A stretch of 64,000 nt of DNA from Agreia sp. PsM10 (GTDB taxonomy: Bacteria > Actinomycetota > Actinomycetes > Actinomycetales > Microbacteriaceae): the NCBI RefSeq assembly GCF_030433855.1, contig NZ_JARUXC010000002.1, positions 1 to 64,000 on the forward strand, read 5' to 3'. The notes beneath the pieces were generated by a model. The model searched no databases. It was not told the DNA's origin and saw nothing but the letters and a program-made list of their open reading frames with translations. Below are positions 8,849 through 17,917 of this stretch, one piece after another (within the stretch, counting starts at the first letter, position 1; every line of letters begins with the position of its first letter). A program made the position numbers and the translations under genes.

Positions 8849-9361
8849 ATGGCGAACAAGGAAGCCTCGGTTGCCGAACTCACGGAACTTTTCCAGAGCT
8901 CGACCGCCGTTCTGCTGACCGAGTACCGCGGTCTCACGGTCGCCCAGCTGAAGACGCTGCGCGGCACCCTTCGTGAGCACGCAAGCTACGCCGTGGTAAA
9001 GAACACGCTGACCAAGATTGCGGCCAACAACGCCGGCATCTCGTCGTTCGACGACGAACTCGCCGGCCCGTCCGCCATCGCATTCGTTCACGGTGACCCT
9101 GTCGCCGTCGCGAAGTCCCTGCGCGACTTTGCCAAGGCAAACCCTCTTCTCGTTGTGAAGGGCGGTTACTTCGACGGTAACCCCCTGAGCGCCGAAGAGG
9201 TCTCGAAGCTCGCCGACCTCGAATCCCGGGAGGTGCTGCTTGCGAAGCTCGCAGGCGCCTTCAAGGCCTCGCTGTTCGGTGCCGCATACCTCTTCAACGC
9301 ACCGCTGTCGAAGGCCGTTCGCACGGTCGATGCGCTGCGCGAGAAGCAGTCAAGTAACTAA
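8849..9361 (+). CDS. rplJ: 50S ribosomal protein L10
   Basis: L10 forms the base of the ribosomal stalk, anchoring L7/L12 dimers near the GTPase centre. The 170-aa protein starts [15 protein letters not shown] and contains the family stretch [19 protein letters not shown] and the conserved KNTL region. It ends in the helix that binds L7/L12. The start at 8849 is fixed by AAGGAG spaced 5 nt away and follows the leader attenuator. The frame is open further upstream, but that would run through the hairpin. rplL follows after 90 bp. Confidence 0.97.
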   Translation: MANKEASVAELTELFQSSTAVLLTEYRGLTVAQLKTLRGTLREHASYAVVKNTLTKIAANNAGISSFDDELAGPSAIAFVHGDPVAVAKSLRDFAKANPLLVVKGGYFDGNPLSAEEVSKLADLESREVLLAKLAGAFKASLFGAAYLFNAPLSKAVRTVDALREKQSSN

Positions 9362-9376
9362 CACCCTTCAACAAAC

Positions 9377-9434
9377 CGTTCCCTGAGCGTTATGCGCAGG
9401 TAACACCAAACCGTTCCCTGAGCTTGTCGAAGGG
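9377..9434. repeat. Family A repeat between rplJ and rplL
   Basis: The 90-bp rplJ-rplL spacer holds one full repeat, whose core CCCTGAGCTTGTCGAAGGG lies within 9412-9434, and an upstream half-copy CGTTCCCTGAGC at 9377-9388. The full copy ends 4 nt after position 9430 and only a few bases before the rplL ribosome-binding site. It is in the reverse orientation relative to the array at position 1. Confidence 0.9.
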
Positions 9435-9451
9435 GAAACAAGGAGAAAATC

Positions 9452-9835
9452 ATGGCAAAGCTGTCAACTGCAGAGCTGCTCGACGCGTTCAAGGAGCTCA
9501 CGCTCATTGAGCTGAGCGAGTTCGTCAAGGCGTTCGAGGAGACCTTCGAGGTCACCGCTGCTGCCCCCGTCGCGGTCGCCGCGGCCGGTGGCGCTGCCGC
9601 CGCAACCGAAGAGGTCGAGGAGAAGGATTCCTTCGACGTCGTCCTCGAGGCTGCCGGCGAGAAGAAGATCCAGGTCATCAAGGAGGTGCGCGCCCTCACG
9701 AGCCTCGGTCTCGGAGAGGCGAAAGCACTCGTTGACGGCGCTCCCAAGGCCGTCCTCGAGGGCGCCAACAAGGAGACCGCCGAGAAGGCCAAGGCTCAGC
9801 TCGAAGAGGCTGGCGCAACCGTCACCCTCAAGTAG
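9452..9835 (+). CDS. rplL: 50S ribosomal protein L7/L12
   Basis: This is the acidic stalk protein that recruits and activates translational GTPases. The 127-aa protein has an N-terminal dimerisation domain (about 1-35, [20 protein letters not shown]), an Ala/Val hinge (about 40-58) and the C-terminal domain with the hallmark [20 protein letters not shown] and ends [14 protein letters not shown] lies 7 nt before the ATG. It is the last gene before a strong terminator, so rplJL form a short operon behind the L10 leader. Confidence 0.98.
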   Translation: MAKLSTAELLDAFKELTLIELSEFVKAFEETFEVTAAAPVAVAAAGGAAAATEEVEEKDSFDVVLEAAGEKKIQVIKEVRALTSLGLGEAKALVDGAPKAVLEGANKETAEKAKAQLEEAGATVTLK

Positions 9836-9872
9836 TCTGCGCTCCGGCTTCGGAGCACACTACTGAATCGGA

Positions 9873-9904
9873 AGGCCCCCGCACTGAAGGTGCGGGGGCC
9901 TTTC
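9873..9904 (+). terminator. Rho-independent terminator of rplJL
   Basis: A perfect 11-bp GC-rich hairpin, AGGCCCCCGCA / TGCGGGGGCCT, has a 7-nt loop. It is followed by a short T run, 38 bp after the rplL stop. Confidence 0.9.
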
Positions 9905-9974
9905 GTGTTCCCGAAAACACTGTGTTCCCAGCCGTCATGTGTACCCTGAAGATCAGCGCGGGAGAGGAGCGATC

Positions 9975-10670
9975 ATGGCCACGGTCTACGACGACGTTCC
10001 CCCGCGGGTGCACGATGCCCCGCCCCCGCGCGACAGACGCTCCTCCTTCGGCCCCACGGCGCGCCCCGGCGTGCGCGCCTCGGCTGCCCGGGTCGTCGGC
10101 ACCGTCAAAGCCGTAGCCCCTCCCGTCGCGAGCGGTGCTGCCCAACTCGGGGTGCTCACGGCCCAGGTCATCGCAACCGGCGCCGCTCTCTCGGTAGCCG
10201 CCACGATCCTCCTGCTCGGTTCGGGCTACGCCGATGGCGGGGTCGGGCCGTTTCTGCTCTGCCTGCTCGCCGCGGTCGTCGCCTCGGCGATCTCCACCGT
10301 CTTCGTCGTGGTGCTCGGAGTTCCGCTCCGATTTACACGCCGCGCCCGGCTCTGGTGGATCCGCAATGGAGAGGTCGCCCTGGCCGGCACCCTGGTCGGT
10401 GCGGGTCTTCTCATCGCGTCGGCCATTCTCGGCGGAGGGGGAGCGCCGAACGGCTGGCTGCTGGTTCCGGGATGGCTGCTCCTCGCCTTCTCGCTCGCGC
10501 ACACCTGGTGGCCGGATCGCTGGCGCCCCGAACGCCTGCGCACCAAGCGGCCCGAGCCGCGCGTGCGGGTAGCCGGTCACGCGCCGGGCGACCGTCGCCG
10601 TCGGGCGCGAGCCGCTGTCGAGGAGTTCCTGGCCGCCTCGGGCCGCGCCTTCCGAGGAGAACGCGACTAG
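9975..10670 (+). CDS. Hypothetical membrane protein, about 4 TM
   Basis: I do not recognise a family. The start at 9975 follows GGAGAGGAG, giving 231 aa; the frame is open 12 codons upstream. A basic, Pro-rich cytoplasmic N-terminus (1-50) precedes hydrophobic segments at about 55-78, 84-112, 134-152 and 157-175. The C-terminus is very Arg-rich (RWRPERLRTKRPEPR, GDRRRRARAAVEEF). The gene stands alone between the rplL terminator and the convergent LacI-type regulator. Confidence 0.75.
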   Translation: MATVYDDVPPRVHDAPPPRDRRSSFGPTARPGVRASAARVVGTVKAVAPPVASGAAQLGVLTAQVIATGAALSVAATILLLGSGYADGGVGPFLLCLLAAVVASAISTVFVVVLGVPLRFTRRARLWWIRNGEVALAGTLVGAGLLIASAILGGGGAPNGWLLVPGWLLLAFSLAHTWWPDRWRPERLRTKRPEPRVRVAGHAPGDRRRRARAAVEEFLAASGRAFRGERD

Positions 10671-10712
10671 TCGCATCCGGCCCAGGGGTGGGGCAACCCG
10701 CGCGGAGGGGCG

Positions 10713-11741
10713 TCAGCGCTGGGCGCCCGCTCTCGGGGCCGACGTGCTCGAGCGCATCACGAGCTGGGCGGGCACCATCGTGTGGATGCTCGGCGGAGTC
10801 CACCCGGAGGTCTCGAGCTGGCGGATGACGAGGTCGACCGCCTGCTCGCCCTGCTTCGCAGGATTCTGCGCGATCGAGGTGAGGCCGAAGAGCTCGGCCA
10901 GTGGATGGTTGTCGATTCCGATCACCGAGAGGTCGTCCGGCACGGAGATGCCGAGCTCTCGGGCCGCCAGAATGACCCCGATCGCGACCTCGTCGGCAGC
11001 GGCGAAGATCGCGGTGGGCCGTCGTCGGGGGTCACCCAGGATCTGCTTCGCCACCGCGTAGCCTCCGGGGATGTCGAAGTGGGTCGCCATGTACGACTCG
11101 TCGCTGAACGGCAGGCCCGCGGCTCCGAGCGCATCTCGGAAACCCTGCAGGCGCTTGGAGTGCACGTGGAAGTCCATGAGCTCGGCCGAGTCGCCGCCGA
11201 CGTGCATGATGTTGGTGTGCCCGAGGGCGATGAGATGCTCGGTCGCGAGCCTCGCCGCAGCGATGTCGTCGATGCTCAGAGTGGGGATCCCCGCGAGCGG
11301 TCCGCCGATTCCGGCGATGGGTTTGCCGAGCGCGAGGAGCGAGGTGGCCTCGTCGGGTGAGATCTCGAGGGTCACGGCGATGATCGCGTCGACGCGCTTG
11401 CGCACGAGGAAGTACTCGAAGACCCGGCTGCGGGCCTCGGTGTTCTTCGTGAGGTTGTAGAGCATGAGGTCGTAGCCGCGATCGAGGAGCGCGCGCTCGA
11501 CGCCCTCGATGATGCTGCCGAAGAACCACTGATTGATCACGGGGATGATGACGCCCACGTTGTTGGTGCGACCCGTGACGAGGCTCGAGGCATTCGACGA
11601 CACCACATAGCCGAGCTCGTTGGCCGCGGTCTCCACCCTGTTGCGGGTGACGGTCGACACGTATCCCCGACCGCTCAGCGCGCGCGAGACAGTGGCTTTC
11701 GATACCCCCGCTCGAAGCGCGACGTCTTCGATGCCCGACAT
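10713..11741 (-). CDS. LacI-family transcriptional regulator of the adjacent sugar importer
   Basis: This sugar-responsive repressor has 342 aa. It has an N-terminal LacI helix-turn-helix (IEDVALRAGVSKATVSRALSG) and hinge, and then a periplasmic-binding-protein-like sensor domain (about 60-330, VGVIIPVINQWFFGSIIEG...). It is transcribed away from the ABC sugar importer genes, with a palindromic operator in the shared promoter region. By analogy it represses the importer, and possibly itself, in the absence of its sugar. The inducer cannot be read from sequence. The CebR-like operator and AglE-like binding protein point to glucosides. Confidence 0.93.
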   Translation of the reverse strand: MSGIEDVALRAGVSKATVSRALSGRGYVSTVTRNRVETAANELGYVVSSNASSLVTGRTNNVGVIIPVINQWFFGSIIEGVERALLDRGYDLMLYNLTKNTEARSRVFEYFLVRKRVDAIIAVTLEISPDEATSLLALGKPIAGIGGPLAGIPTLSIDDIAAARLATEHLIALGHTNIMHVGGDSAELMDFHVHSKRLQGFRDALGAAGLPFSDESYMATHFDIPGGYAVAKQILGDPRRRPTAIFAAADEVAIGVILAARELGISVPDDLSVIGIDNHPLAELFGLTSIAQNPAKQGEQAVDLVIRQLETSGWTPPSIHTMVPAQLVMRSSTSAPRAGAQR

Positions 11742-11844
11742 TCCTGGCCGACCTCCTCGTCTGCAACCGCTTCCAGAATCGTAACGTCTCCGTCACAATT
11801 CCGCTGCCAACCATAGTGGCGTCCCCGAAAATCCGCGGAACTCT

Positions 11845-11856
11845 GAGAGCGCTCTC
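11845..11856. promoter_or_regulatory. LacI-family operator (GAGAGCGCTCTC)
   Basis: A perfect 12-bp palindrome GAGAGCGCTCTC with central CG lies in the divergent promoter region between the LacI regulator (minus) and the binding-protein gene (plus), about 190 bp upstream of the latter. It closely resembles the known CebR operator core TGGGAGCGCTCCCA. The rest of the 305-bp gap holds no gene that I can support. Confidence 0.8.
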
Positions 11857-12046
11857 GGTATCGAATCGTTACGGAATTTTTGCCTGCCGAGGGAGAGCTT
11901 GTGATTTATTAGGACTTATGGAAAGGTTTTCCTACCTGCCCTCCCCGCGGCCTGTTCGCGCGGTTGGGCCGTCCTAGTCCGGTCACTCAACCGGCAGGCA
12001 GATCGGCAGTCCTGACGATCTGTTCTCGACTCAATGAGGAGGAGAA

Positions 12047-13372
12047 ATGCGGGTTTCCCTGCATCGCCGTATCACAGCACCCATCGCCATCGCGACAATC
12101 GTCGGACTCGCACTCGTCGGCTGCGCCGAAGAAAGCGGCACCGACTCCGGTTCGACCGAGGGCCAGACCGTCAAGATCTCCGGTGGCATCACCGGCACCG
12201 AGGCCGACGCGCTGAACAAGTCGTTCGACGAGTTCACCAAAGACACCGGCATCAAGGTCGAGTACACGGGTGACAAGAGCTTCGAGGGCAACATCGTGAC
12301 GAAGGTCACGGGTGGTTCCGCCCCCGACATCGCCATCGTTCCCCAGCCGGGTCTGCTCAAGACCCTCGTCGACACGGGCGAGGTGAAGGAGGCCGGAGAA
12401 GAGACCGAGGCCAACGTCGACAAGAACTGGTCGCCCGACTGGAAGAAGTACGGCACCTTCGACGACAAGTTCTACGCCGCCCCCATGCTCGCCAGCATCA
12501 AGGGCTACGTCTGGTACTCGCCGGCCCAGTTCAAGGAGTGGGGCATCACGGTTCCCACGACGTGGGACGAGGTCCTCACCATGACGCAGACCATCCGCGA
12601 CAAGACGGGTGCCGCCCCGTGGTGTGCTGGCTTCGCCTCCGACGCCGCTTCGGGATGGCCCGGAACCGACTGGATCGAGGACCTCGTGCTCCGCCAGTCC
12701 GGTCCCGATGTCTACGACAGCTGGGTCGCCGGTGACGTCAAGTTCACCGACCCCGAGATCAAGGACGCGTTCGACGCCGTCGGCCAGATCCTGCTGAACC
12801 CGGACTACGTGAACGCCGGCTATGGCGACGTCAAGAGCATCAACTCCACCGCGTTCGGTGACGTCGCGGCCAAGGTCGCCGATGGCTCCTGCCCGCTGAC
12901 CCACCAGGCATCGTTCCTGTCGGCGAACTTCCTCGACGTCAAGACCGCTGCGGGTGAGACCCCCACGGTCGGCCCCGACGGAGACGTCTACGGCTTCGTG
13001 CTCCCCGGCATCAAGGCCGACGCGGCCAACATCGAGGTCGGCGGCGAGTTCGTCACCCCGTTCACCGACTCCGAGGCAGTCCAGAAGGTCACGGCCTACA
13101 TGGCGACCCCCGAGTGGGCTGACATTCGCGTCGGTCTCGGCGGAAGCATCTCGGCCAACCTGAACGCCGACCCCTCCAAGGCATCCAGCCCGCTTCTGCA
13201 GGACGCCATGAAGCTCCTCCAGGACCCGAACACCACCGTTCGTTTCGATGGCTCAGACCTGATGCCGTCGACCGTCGGTGCCGGTTCGTTCTGGAAGGGC
13301 ATGGTCAGCTGGATCGATGGCAAGGACACCGACACGGTGCTCAGCGACATCCAGGCCGGCTACGACAACTAA
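12047..13372 (+). CDS. Sugar ABC transporter substrate-binding lipoprotein, AglE-like
   Basis: This is the extracellular solute-binding lipoprotein of a carbohydrate importer (441 aa). A lipobox LALVGC puts the lipidated Cys at 26. A family-1 solute-binding fold follows. The stretches FEGNIVTKVTGGSAPDIAIV, PGTDWIEDLVLRQSGPDVYD and LTHQASF match what I recall of alpha-glucoside-binding AglE proteins. GAGGAGG precedes the ATG. Two permeases follow after a stem-loop that may separate expression levels. No ATPase gene is adjacent, so a shared MsiK-type ATPase is likely. The sugar identity is inference. Confidence 0.88.
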   Translation: MRVSLHRRITAPIAIATIVGLALVGCAEESGTDSGSTEGQTVKISGGITGTEADALNKSFDEFTKDTGIKVEYTGDKSFEGNIVTKVTGGSAPDIAIVPQPGLLKTLVDTGEVKEAGEETEANVDKNWSPDWKKYGTFDDKFYAAPMLASIKGYVWYSPAQFKEWGITVPTTWDEVLTMTQTIRDKTGAAPWCAGFASDAASGWPGTDWIEDLVLRQSGPDVYDSWVAGDVKFTDPEIKDAFDAVGQILLNPDYVNAGYGDVKSINSTAFGDVAAKVADGSCPLTHQASFLSANFLDVKTAAGETPTVGPDGDVYGFVLPGIKADAANIEVGGEFVTPFTDSEAVQKVTAYMATPEWADIRVGLGGSISANLNADPSKASSPLLQDAMKLLQDPNTTVRFDGSDLMPSTVGAGSFWKGMVSWIDGKDTDTVLSDIQAGYDN

Positions 13373-13409
13373 CGCATAACCACCTGTCGGGCACTCGTGC
13401 CCGGCGCCC

Positions 13410-13445
13410 AGTGGGGGCCGCTCTTGCAACGGGGCGGCCCCCACT
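13410..13445 (+). terminator. Intercistronic stem-loop after the binding-protein gene
   Basis: A perfect 12-bp stem, AGTGGGGGCCGC / GCGGCCCCCACT, with a 12-nt loop lies 38 bp after the binding-protein stop and 93 bp before the first permease. There is no T tract. It is more likely a partial terminator or a 3'-end stabiliser that keeps the binding protein more abundant than the permeases. Confidence 0.6.
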
Positions 13446-13537
13446 CTCGGCCCCGCAGATCGCATTCAACGCGCTGGCTCATTAAGCGCTACTGTTGGCC
13501 AATCCAAGAGTCCACCGTTGTACTCGAAAGGGTATTC

Positions 13538-14881
13538 ATGTCCGACACACGAACGAAGACGCCTCCGGTGTCGCAAGTACCTCCGGAGCCGCACGACTCC
13601 CCGAAGCGGCCGCCGTCGGCCCGCACGACCAGGCTGGTCGTCGCCGGGGCCGCGGTCATCCTGGCCGTCGTCTTCATCCTGCTGATCACCTCGCCTCCGA
13701 ACGATGACGCCAAGCCCGTCTCGCTCGGCTTCTCGCTGAACAGCCTCTTCCGATGGATGGGCAACCTGAACCCCCTGGTTCAGATTCCGATCATCATCGT
13801 GATCTTCGGCCTCGTGATCGCGCTGATCCTCGTTCTCATCGAGTACGCGCCTCGATCGGGCAACTTCTACTTCTGGCTGCGGCTCGCCGCGTGCTTCGTG
13901 ATTCCCGTTCTCGCGTTCATGCTGCTGCGCCCGTACCAGAACGCCCTGATCTGGGTCCTCGCCATCGCGCTCGTCGTCGGCGCCCTGCTCTTCTTCGCCG
14001 ACTACCGGTCGAGGCAGGGAGCGGGCTACCTCTTCCAGCTCGTGACGTTCATGGCGCCGGCAGTGCTGCTGCTCGCCATCGGACTCATCTACCCGACGGT
14101 CGCGACGATCTACCAGTCGTTCTTCGACAAGACCACGACCACCTTCGTCGGACTCGACAACTACTTCTGGGTCTTCACCAACCCCGAGGGATTCTGGTCG
14201 GTCGTCAACACCCTCATCTGGGTGCTCGTCGCTCCGGTGTTCTCCACGATCATCGGCCTCGCGTACGCCGTGTTCATCGACAAGGCCCGCGGCGAGAAGT
14301 ACCTGAAGTCGCTGGTGTTCATGCCGATGGCCATCTCGTTCGTCGGTGCCGGAATCATCTGGAAGTTCATCTACGACAACAGGCAGGGCGAGCAGGTCGG
14401 TCTGCTCAACGCCATCGTCACCGCGTTCGGCGGCCAGCCCGTCTCGTGGCTCGATGCGCAGCCGCTGATCAACACGCTCCTTCTTCTCGTCGTCTTCATC
14501 TGGACGCAGACCGGTTTCGCCATGGTGATCCTGTCGGCCGCCATCAAGGGAGTTCCGACCGAGCAGATGGAGGCCGCCGAACTCGACGGCACCAACGCCT
14601 GGCAGCGCTTCCGCAACGTCACCGTTCCCGGCATCCGTTCCTCCCTGATCGTCGTTCTGACGACGATCGCCATCGGCTCCCTCAAGGTGTACGACATCGT
14701 CGCCGTGATGACCGGTGGTCGCGCCAACACGACCGTTCTCGGCTTCGAGATGGTCAACCAGCAGCAGCGTTTCCAGAGCTACGGACACTCGGCGGCCCTC
14801 GCCGTCGTCCTGTTCCTGTTCGTGCTGCCGCTGATCATCTACAACGCAAACCAGATGAGGAAGCAGAGGGAGATCCGATGA
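13538..14881 (+). CDS. Sugar ABC transporter permease 1, AglF-like
   Basis: This inner-membrane permease has 447 aa, longer than the usual 300 because about 170 N-terminal residues carry four extra hydrophobic segments before the MalF-like core. This extended form is typical of the AglF type. The cytoplasmic EAA loop, which contacts the ATPase, reads EQMEAAELDGTNAWQRF. The ATG at 13538 follows GAAAGGG. Its last bases overlap the next permease start (ATGA at 14878-14881), so the two are translationally coupled. Confidence 0.9.
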   Translation: MSDTRTKTPPVSQVPPEPHDSPKRPPSARTTRLVVAGAAVILAVVFILLITSPPNDDAKPVSLGFSLNSLFRWMGNLNPLVQIPIIIVIFGLVIALILVLIEYAPRSGNFYFWLRLAACFVIPVLAFMLLRPYQNALIWVLAIALVVGALLFFADYRSRQGAGYLFQLVTFMAPAVLLLAIGLIYPTVATIYQSFFDKTTTTFVGLDNYFWVFTNPEGFWSVVNTLIWVLVAPVFSTIIGLAYAVFIDKARGEKYLKSLVFMPMAISFVGAGIIWKFIYDNRQGEQVGLLNAIVTAFGGQPVSWLDAQPLINTLLLLVVFIWTQTGFAMVILSAAIKGVPTEQMEAAELDGTNAWQRFRNVTVPGIRSSLIVVLTTIAIGSLKVYDIVAVMTGGRANTTVLGFEMVNQQQRFQSYGHSAALAVVLFLFVLPLIIYNANQMRKQREIR

Positions 14882-15840
14882 CCGCCGACACTCTCGTCGA
14901 CACACGCACGAAGCGTCAGGTCGCCCGGCAGACCCAGAAGAGCGAGAAGATGGCGCAGAAGCGCCTCACCTCGAAGGGCGCGACGATCGCCGCGATCATC
15001 ATCGCGGTCATCTGGACCATCCCGACCTTCGGCCTCTTCGTCACATCGTTCCGACCCGGTGCCGACACGCAGTCGACCGGCTGGTGGACCGTCTTCGTCA
15101 ACCCGTCGTTCACGCTCGACAACTATTCGCAGGCGCTGAACTCGGGCGGCACGGCGCTCACCCTGGGCCAGTCGTTCATCAACTCGCTCGGCATCACCAT
15201 CCCCGCCACCGTGTTCCCGCTCGTCATCGCCTCGCTCGCGGCCTATGCCTTCGCCTGGATCGATTTCAAGTTCAAGAACATCGTGTTCGTGGGTGTCTTC
15301 GCGTTGCAGATCGTGCCCATCCAGATGGCGCTCGTTCCCCTGCTGAGCCTCTTCTCGAAGGGCCTCACCGTCAACGGCGTCGGCATCTTCCCGGGGTTCG
15401 AGCTGCGTGACGCGGAGCACAGCTTCGCCACGGTGTGGATCGCCCACGCGATCTTCGCCCTGCCGCTGGCCATCTTCATGCTGCACAACTTCATCTCGGA
15501 GATTCCGGGCGAGGTGATCGAGGCCGCGCGCGTCGACGGAGCCGGACACGGACAGATCTTCTTCCGTATCGTGCTTCCCCTGGCCACGCCGGCCATCGCG
15601 TCGTTCGCCATCTTCCAGTTCCTCTGGGTGTGGAACGACCTGCTGGTCGCGACGATCTTCGCGCCGTCGACCTCGCTGCCGCTCACGCAGACGCTCAACT
15701 CGCTGTCGGGCACCTGGGGCAACCAGTGGTTCCTGCAGTCGGCCGGTGCGTTCATCTCGATCATCGTGCCGCTCATCGTGTTCTTCTCGCTGCAGCGCTT
15801 CTTCGTTCGAGGCCTGCTCGCCGGAGCCACGAAGGGCTGA
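14878..15840 (+). CDS. Sugar ABC transporter permease 2, AglG/MalG-like
   Basis: This is the second permease of the importer (320 aa), with six predicted helices. The first (about 37-57) follows a basic cytoplasmic N-terminus rich in Lys and Arg. The EAA loop reads PGEVIEAARVDGAGHGQIF. The start overlaps the stop of permease 1 by 4 nt. The operon ends at an inverted repeat built from two family A copies. No glycoside hydrolase gene accompanies the transporter, so the sugar may be split by an enzyme encoded elsewhere. Confidence 0.92.
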   Translation: MTADTLVDTRTKRQVARQTQKSEKMAQKRLTSKGATIAAIIIAVIWTIPTFGLFVTSFRPGADTQSTGWWTVFVNPSFTLDNYSQALNSGGTALTLGQSFINSLGITIPATVFPLVIASLAAYAFAWIDFKFKNIVFVGVFALQIVPIQMALVPLLSLFSKGLTVNGVGIFPGFELRDAEHSFATVWIAHAIFALPLAIFMLHNFISEIPGEVIEAARVDGAGHGQIFFRIVLPLATPAIASFAIFQFLWVWNDLLVATIFAPSTSLPLTQTLNSLSGTWGNQWFLQSAGAFISIIVPLIVFFSLQRFFVRGLLAGATKG

Positions 15841-15855
15841 CCGAAGCGGCACACT

Positions 15856-15906
15856 GCCCTTCGACGGGCTCAGGGAACGCATCGTGCCCTGAGCCCGTCG
15901 AAGGGC
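15856..15906. terminator. Inverted pair of family A repeats, terminator-like
   Basis: Two oppositely oriented repeat copies, 15856-15875 and 15887-15906, form a perfect 20-bp stem around an 11-nt loop, directly after the sugar permease operon and before the exporter gene. The dyad shows how this repeat family can supply a terminator-like structure. Confidence 0.8.
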
Positions 15907-15938
15907 TTCGTTCGTTGTACGGCGGGTAGGTTGAACAG

Positions 15939-17840
15939 ATGAGTATGCGAGGGGGCGGCGGCGGCCGCCGAGGCGGAGTCAGCGCGGGCGACGCAGACCT
16001 CCAGAAGGAGCTGAACAAGGACGCCCCGAAGATCGACCATCTGCTGAGTCGCATCCTCTCGCTGTTCTCGCCCTACCGTCGACCGATCATCGGCACCATC
16101 GTTCTCGTGCTTCTCGGTGCGGGCCTCACGGTGATCCCTCCTCTTCTCACTCAGCGTGCCTTCGACGACGGGCTCTTCCCGTCGACAGGCGCAGGGAGCG
16201 ATACGGGAGACGCCGGCTCCGTCATCCAGGGCCCCAACCTGCCGGTGCTGATCGAGATCGTCGTGCTGATGATCGTGATCTATGTCGTGTCGAGCCTGTT
16301 GAGCGTCTGGCAGACCTATCTCACCGCGAAGGTCGGCAACAGTGTGATGGGCGCGCTCCGTGTGCGCCTGTTCACGCACCTCGAGGCGATGGAGCTGAGC
16401 TTCTTCACCAAGACGAAGACGGGCGTCATCCAGTCGCGCCTGCAGAACGACGTGGGCGGCGTGGCCAACGTCCTCACGAACACGATCTCGTCGATCCTCG
16501 GCAACACGGTCACGCTCATCGCGGCCGTCGTCGCCATGATCCTGCTGAACTGGCAGCTCACGATCGTGGCTCTGGTGCTCATGCCCATCCTGGTGCTCGC
16601 GCAGCGCCGGGTCGGCCAGGTGCGTGCCCGGATCGCGACGAAGACGCAGGAGTCGCTGTCGGACATGACGGCGATCACCCAGGAGACGCTGAGCGTCTCG
16701 GGCATCCTGCTGTCGAAGAGCTTCAACCGCCAGCAGACCGAGATCCGCCGCTACGCCGACGAGAATGCCACGCAGGTGCGGCTGCAGGTCAGCCAGCAGA
16801 TGAGCGGCCAGTGGTTCTTCGCGATGGTCAACATCTTCCTGTCGGCCGTTCCCGCCATCGTGTACCTCGTGGCCGGCTGGCTGCTTGTCGGCGGGGCACC
16901 CGACATCACGGCGGGCACGATCGTCGCCTTCACGACCGTGCAGGCCAGGCTGCTGTTCCCTCTGCTCGGGCTCATGCGCGTCGCGCTCGACCTGCAGACC
17001 TCGAGCGCCCTCTTCGCGCGCATCTTCGAGTACCTCGATCTGAAGCCGGCCATCGCCGACGCACCCGACGCGCGGTCGGTCGAGCAGGCATCCCTCGGTC
17101 GGGTCGAGTTCGACGATGTCGTCTTCCGCTACCCGGATGCCGAGACCGACTCGCGCCCGACCCTCAACGGGGTCTCGTTCGTGATCGAGCCCGGCCAGTT
17201 CGCCGCGTTCGTGGGGCCGTCGGGGGCGGGCAAGACGACCGTGTCGTACCTCGTGCCGCGCTTCTACGAGGCGACCGACGGCACGGTGCGCTTCGCCGGC
17301 ACCGACGTGCGCGAGCTGAGCCAGGACTCGCTCGTGGCGAATCTGGGGATCGTCAGCCAGGAGACGTACCTCTTTCACGCCACGATCGGCGAGAACCTGC
17401 GCTACGCGAAGCCGGATGCGACGCAGGCCGAGATCGAGGATGCGGCGCGGCAGGCGAACATCCACGACCGCGTCATGAGCTTTCCCGCCGGGTACGACAC
17501 CGTGGTGGGGGAGCGCGGCTATCGGCTGTCGGGTGGCGAGAAGCAGCGCATCGCGATCGCGCGGGTGCTTCTCAAGGACCCGGCGGTGCTCATCCTCGAC
17601 GAGGCCACCAGCGCGCTCGACACCATCTCGGAACGGGTCGTGCAGGCGGCGCTCGACACGGCATCCCGCGGCCGCACGACGATCGCGATCGCGCATCGTC
17701 TGTCGACGGTGCTGTCGGCGGATGTGATCTTCGTCATCGACAACGGGGAGGTCGTCGAGCGCGGGACGCACCAGGAGCTCATCGACGCCGACGGGGTCTA
17801 CTCGACGCTTTACTCTCAACAACGCGAAAATTCGTCATGA
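15939..17840 (+). CDS. ABC multidrug/lipid exporter, half-transporter (MsbA type)
   Basis: This fused membrane and ATPase half-transporter (633 aa) probably acts as a homodimer. A Gly-rich N-terminus is followed by a six-helix ABC exporter domain (about 45-340) and a nucleotide-binding domain. The latter has Walker A GPSGAGKTT at 426-434, signature LSGGEKQR at 530-537, Walker B VLILDEATSALD and the His of IAHRLST. The start may be the ATG at 15939 or at 15945; no strong ribosome-binding site decides it. Substrate unknown. It lies between the sugar operon and the cyclase gene, with no clear functional tie. Confidence 0.93.
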   Translation: MSMRGGGGGRRGGVSAGDADLQKELNKDAPKIDHLLSRILSLFSPYRRPIIGTIVLVLLGAGLTVIPPLLTQRAFDDGLFPSTGAGSDTGDAGSVIQGPNLPVLIEIVVLMIVIYVVSSLLSVWQTYLTAKVGNSVMGALRVRLFTHLEAMELSFFTKTKTGVIQSRLQNDVGGVANVLTNTISSILGNTVTLIAAVVAMILLNWQLTIVALVLMPILVLAQRRVGQVRARIATKTQESLSDMTAITQETLSVSGILLSKSFNRQQTEIRRYADENATQVRLQVSQQMSGQWFFAMVNIFLSAVPAIVYLVAGWLLVGGAPDITAGTIVAFTTVQARLLFPLLGLMRVALDLQTSSALFARIFEYLDLKPAIADAPDARSVEQASLGRVEFDDVVFRYPDAETDSRPTLNGVSFVIEPGQFAAFVGPSGAGKTTVSYLVPRFYEATDGTVRFAGTDVRELSQDSLVANLGIVSQETYLFHATIGENLRYAKPDATQAEIEDAARQANIHDRVMSFPAGYDTVVGERGYRLSGGEKQRIAIARVLLKDPAVLILDEATSALDTISERVVQAALDTASRGRTTIAIAHRLSTVLSADVIFVIDNGEVVERGTHQELIDADGVYSTLYSQQRENSS

Positions 17841-17917
17841 AAAGTGACGGGTGTGACTAGAGTTGCACCCAGGGGGCGGCGGTTCGGTGGCGGCTCGGGG
17901 AATCGAATCGGGGCGCG

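Noticed and set aside
15856-15906. Transposon terminal inverted repeats
   Set aside because: The pair has only an 11-nt loop and no transposase. It is an inverted pair of a widespread short repeat.
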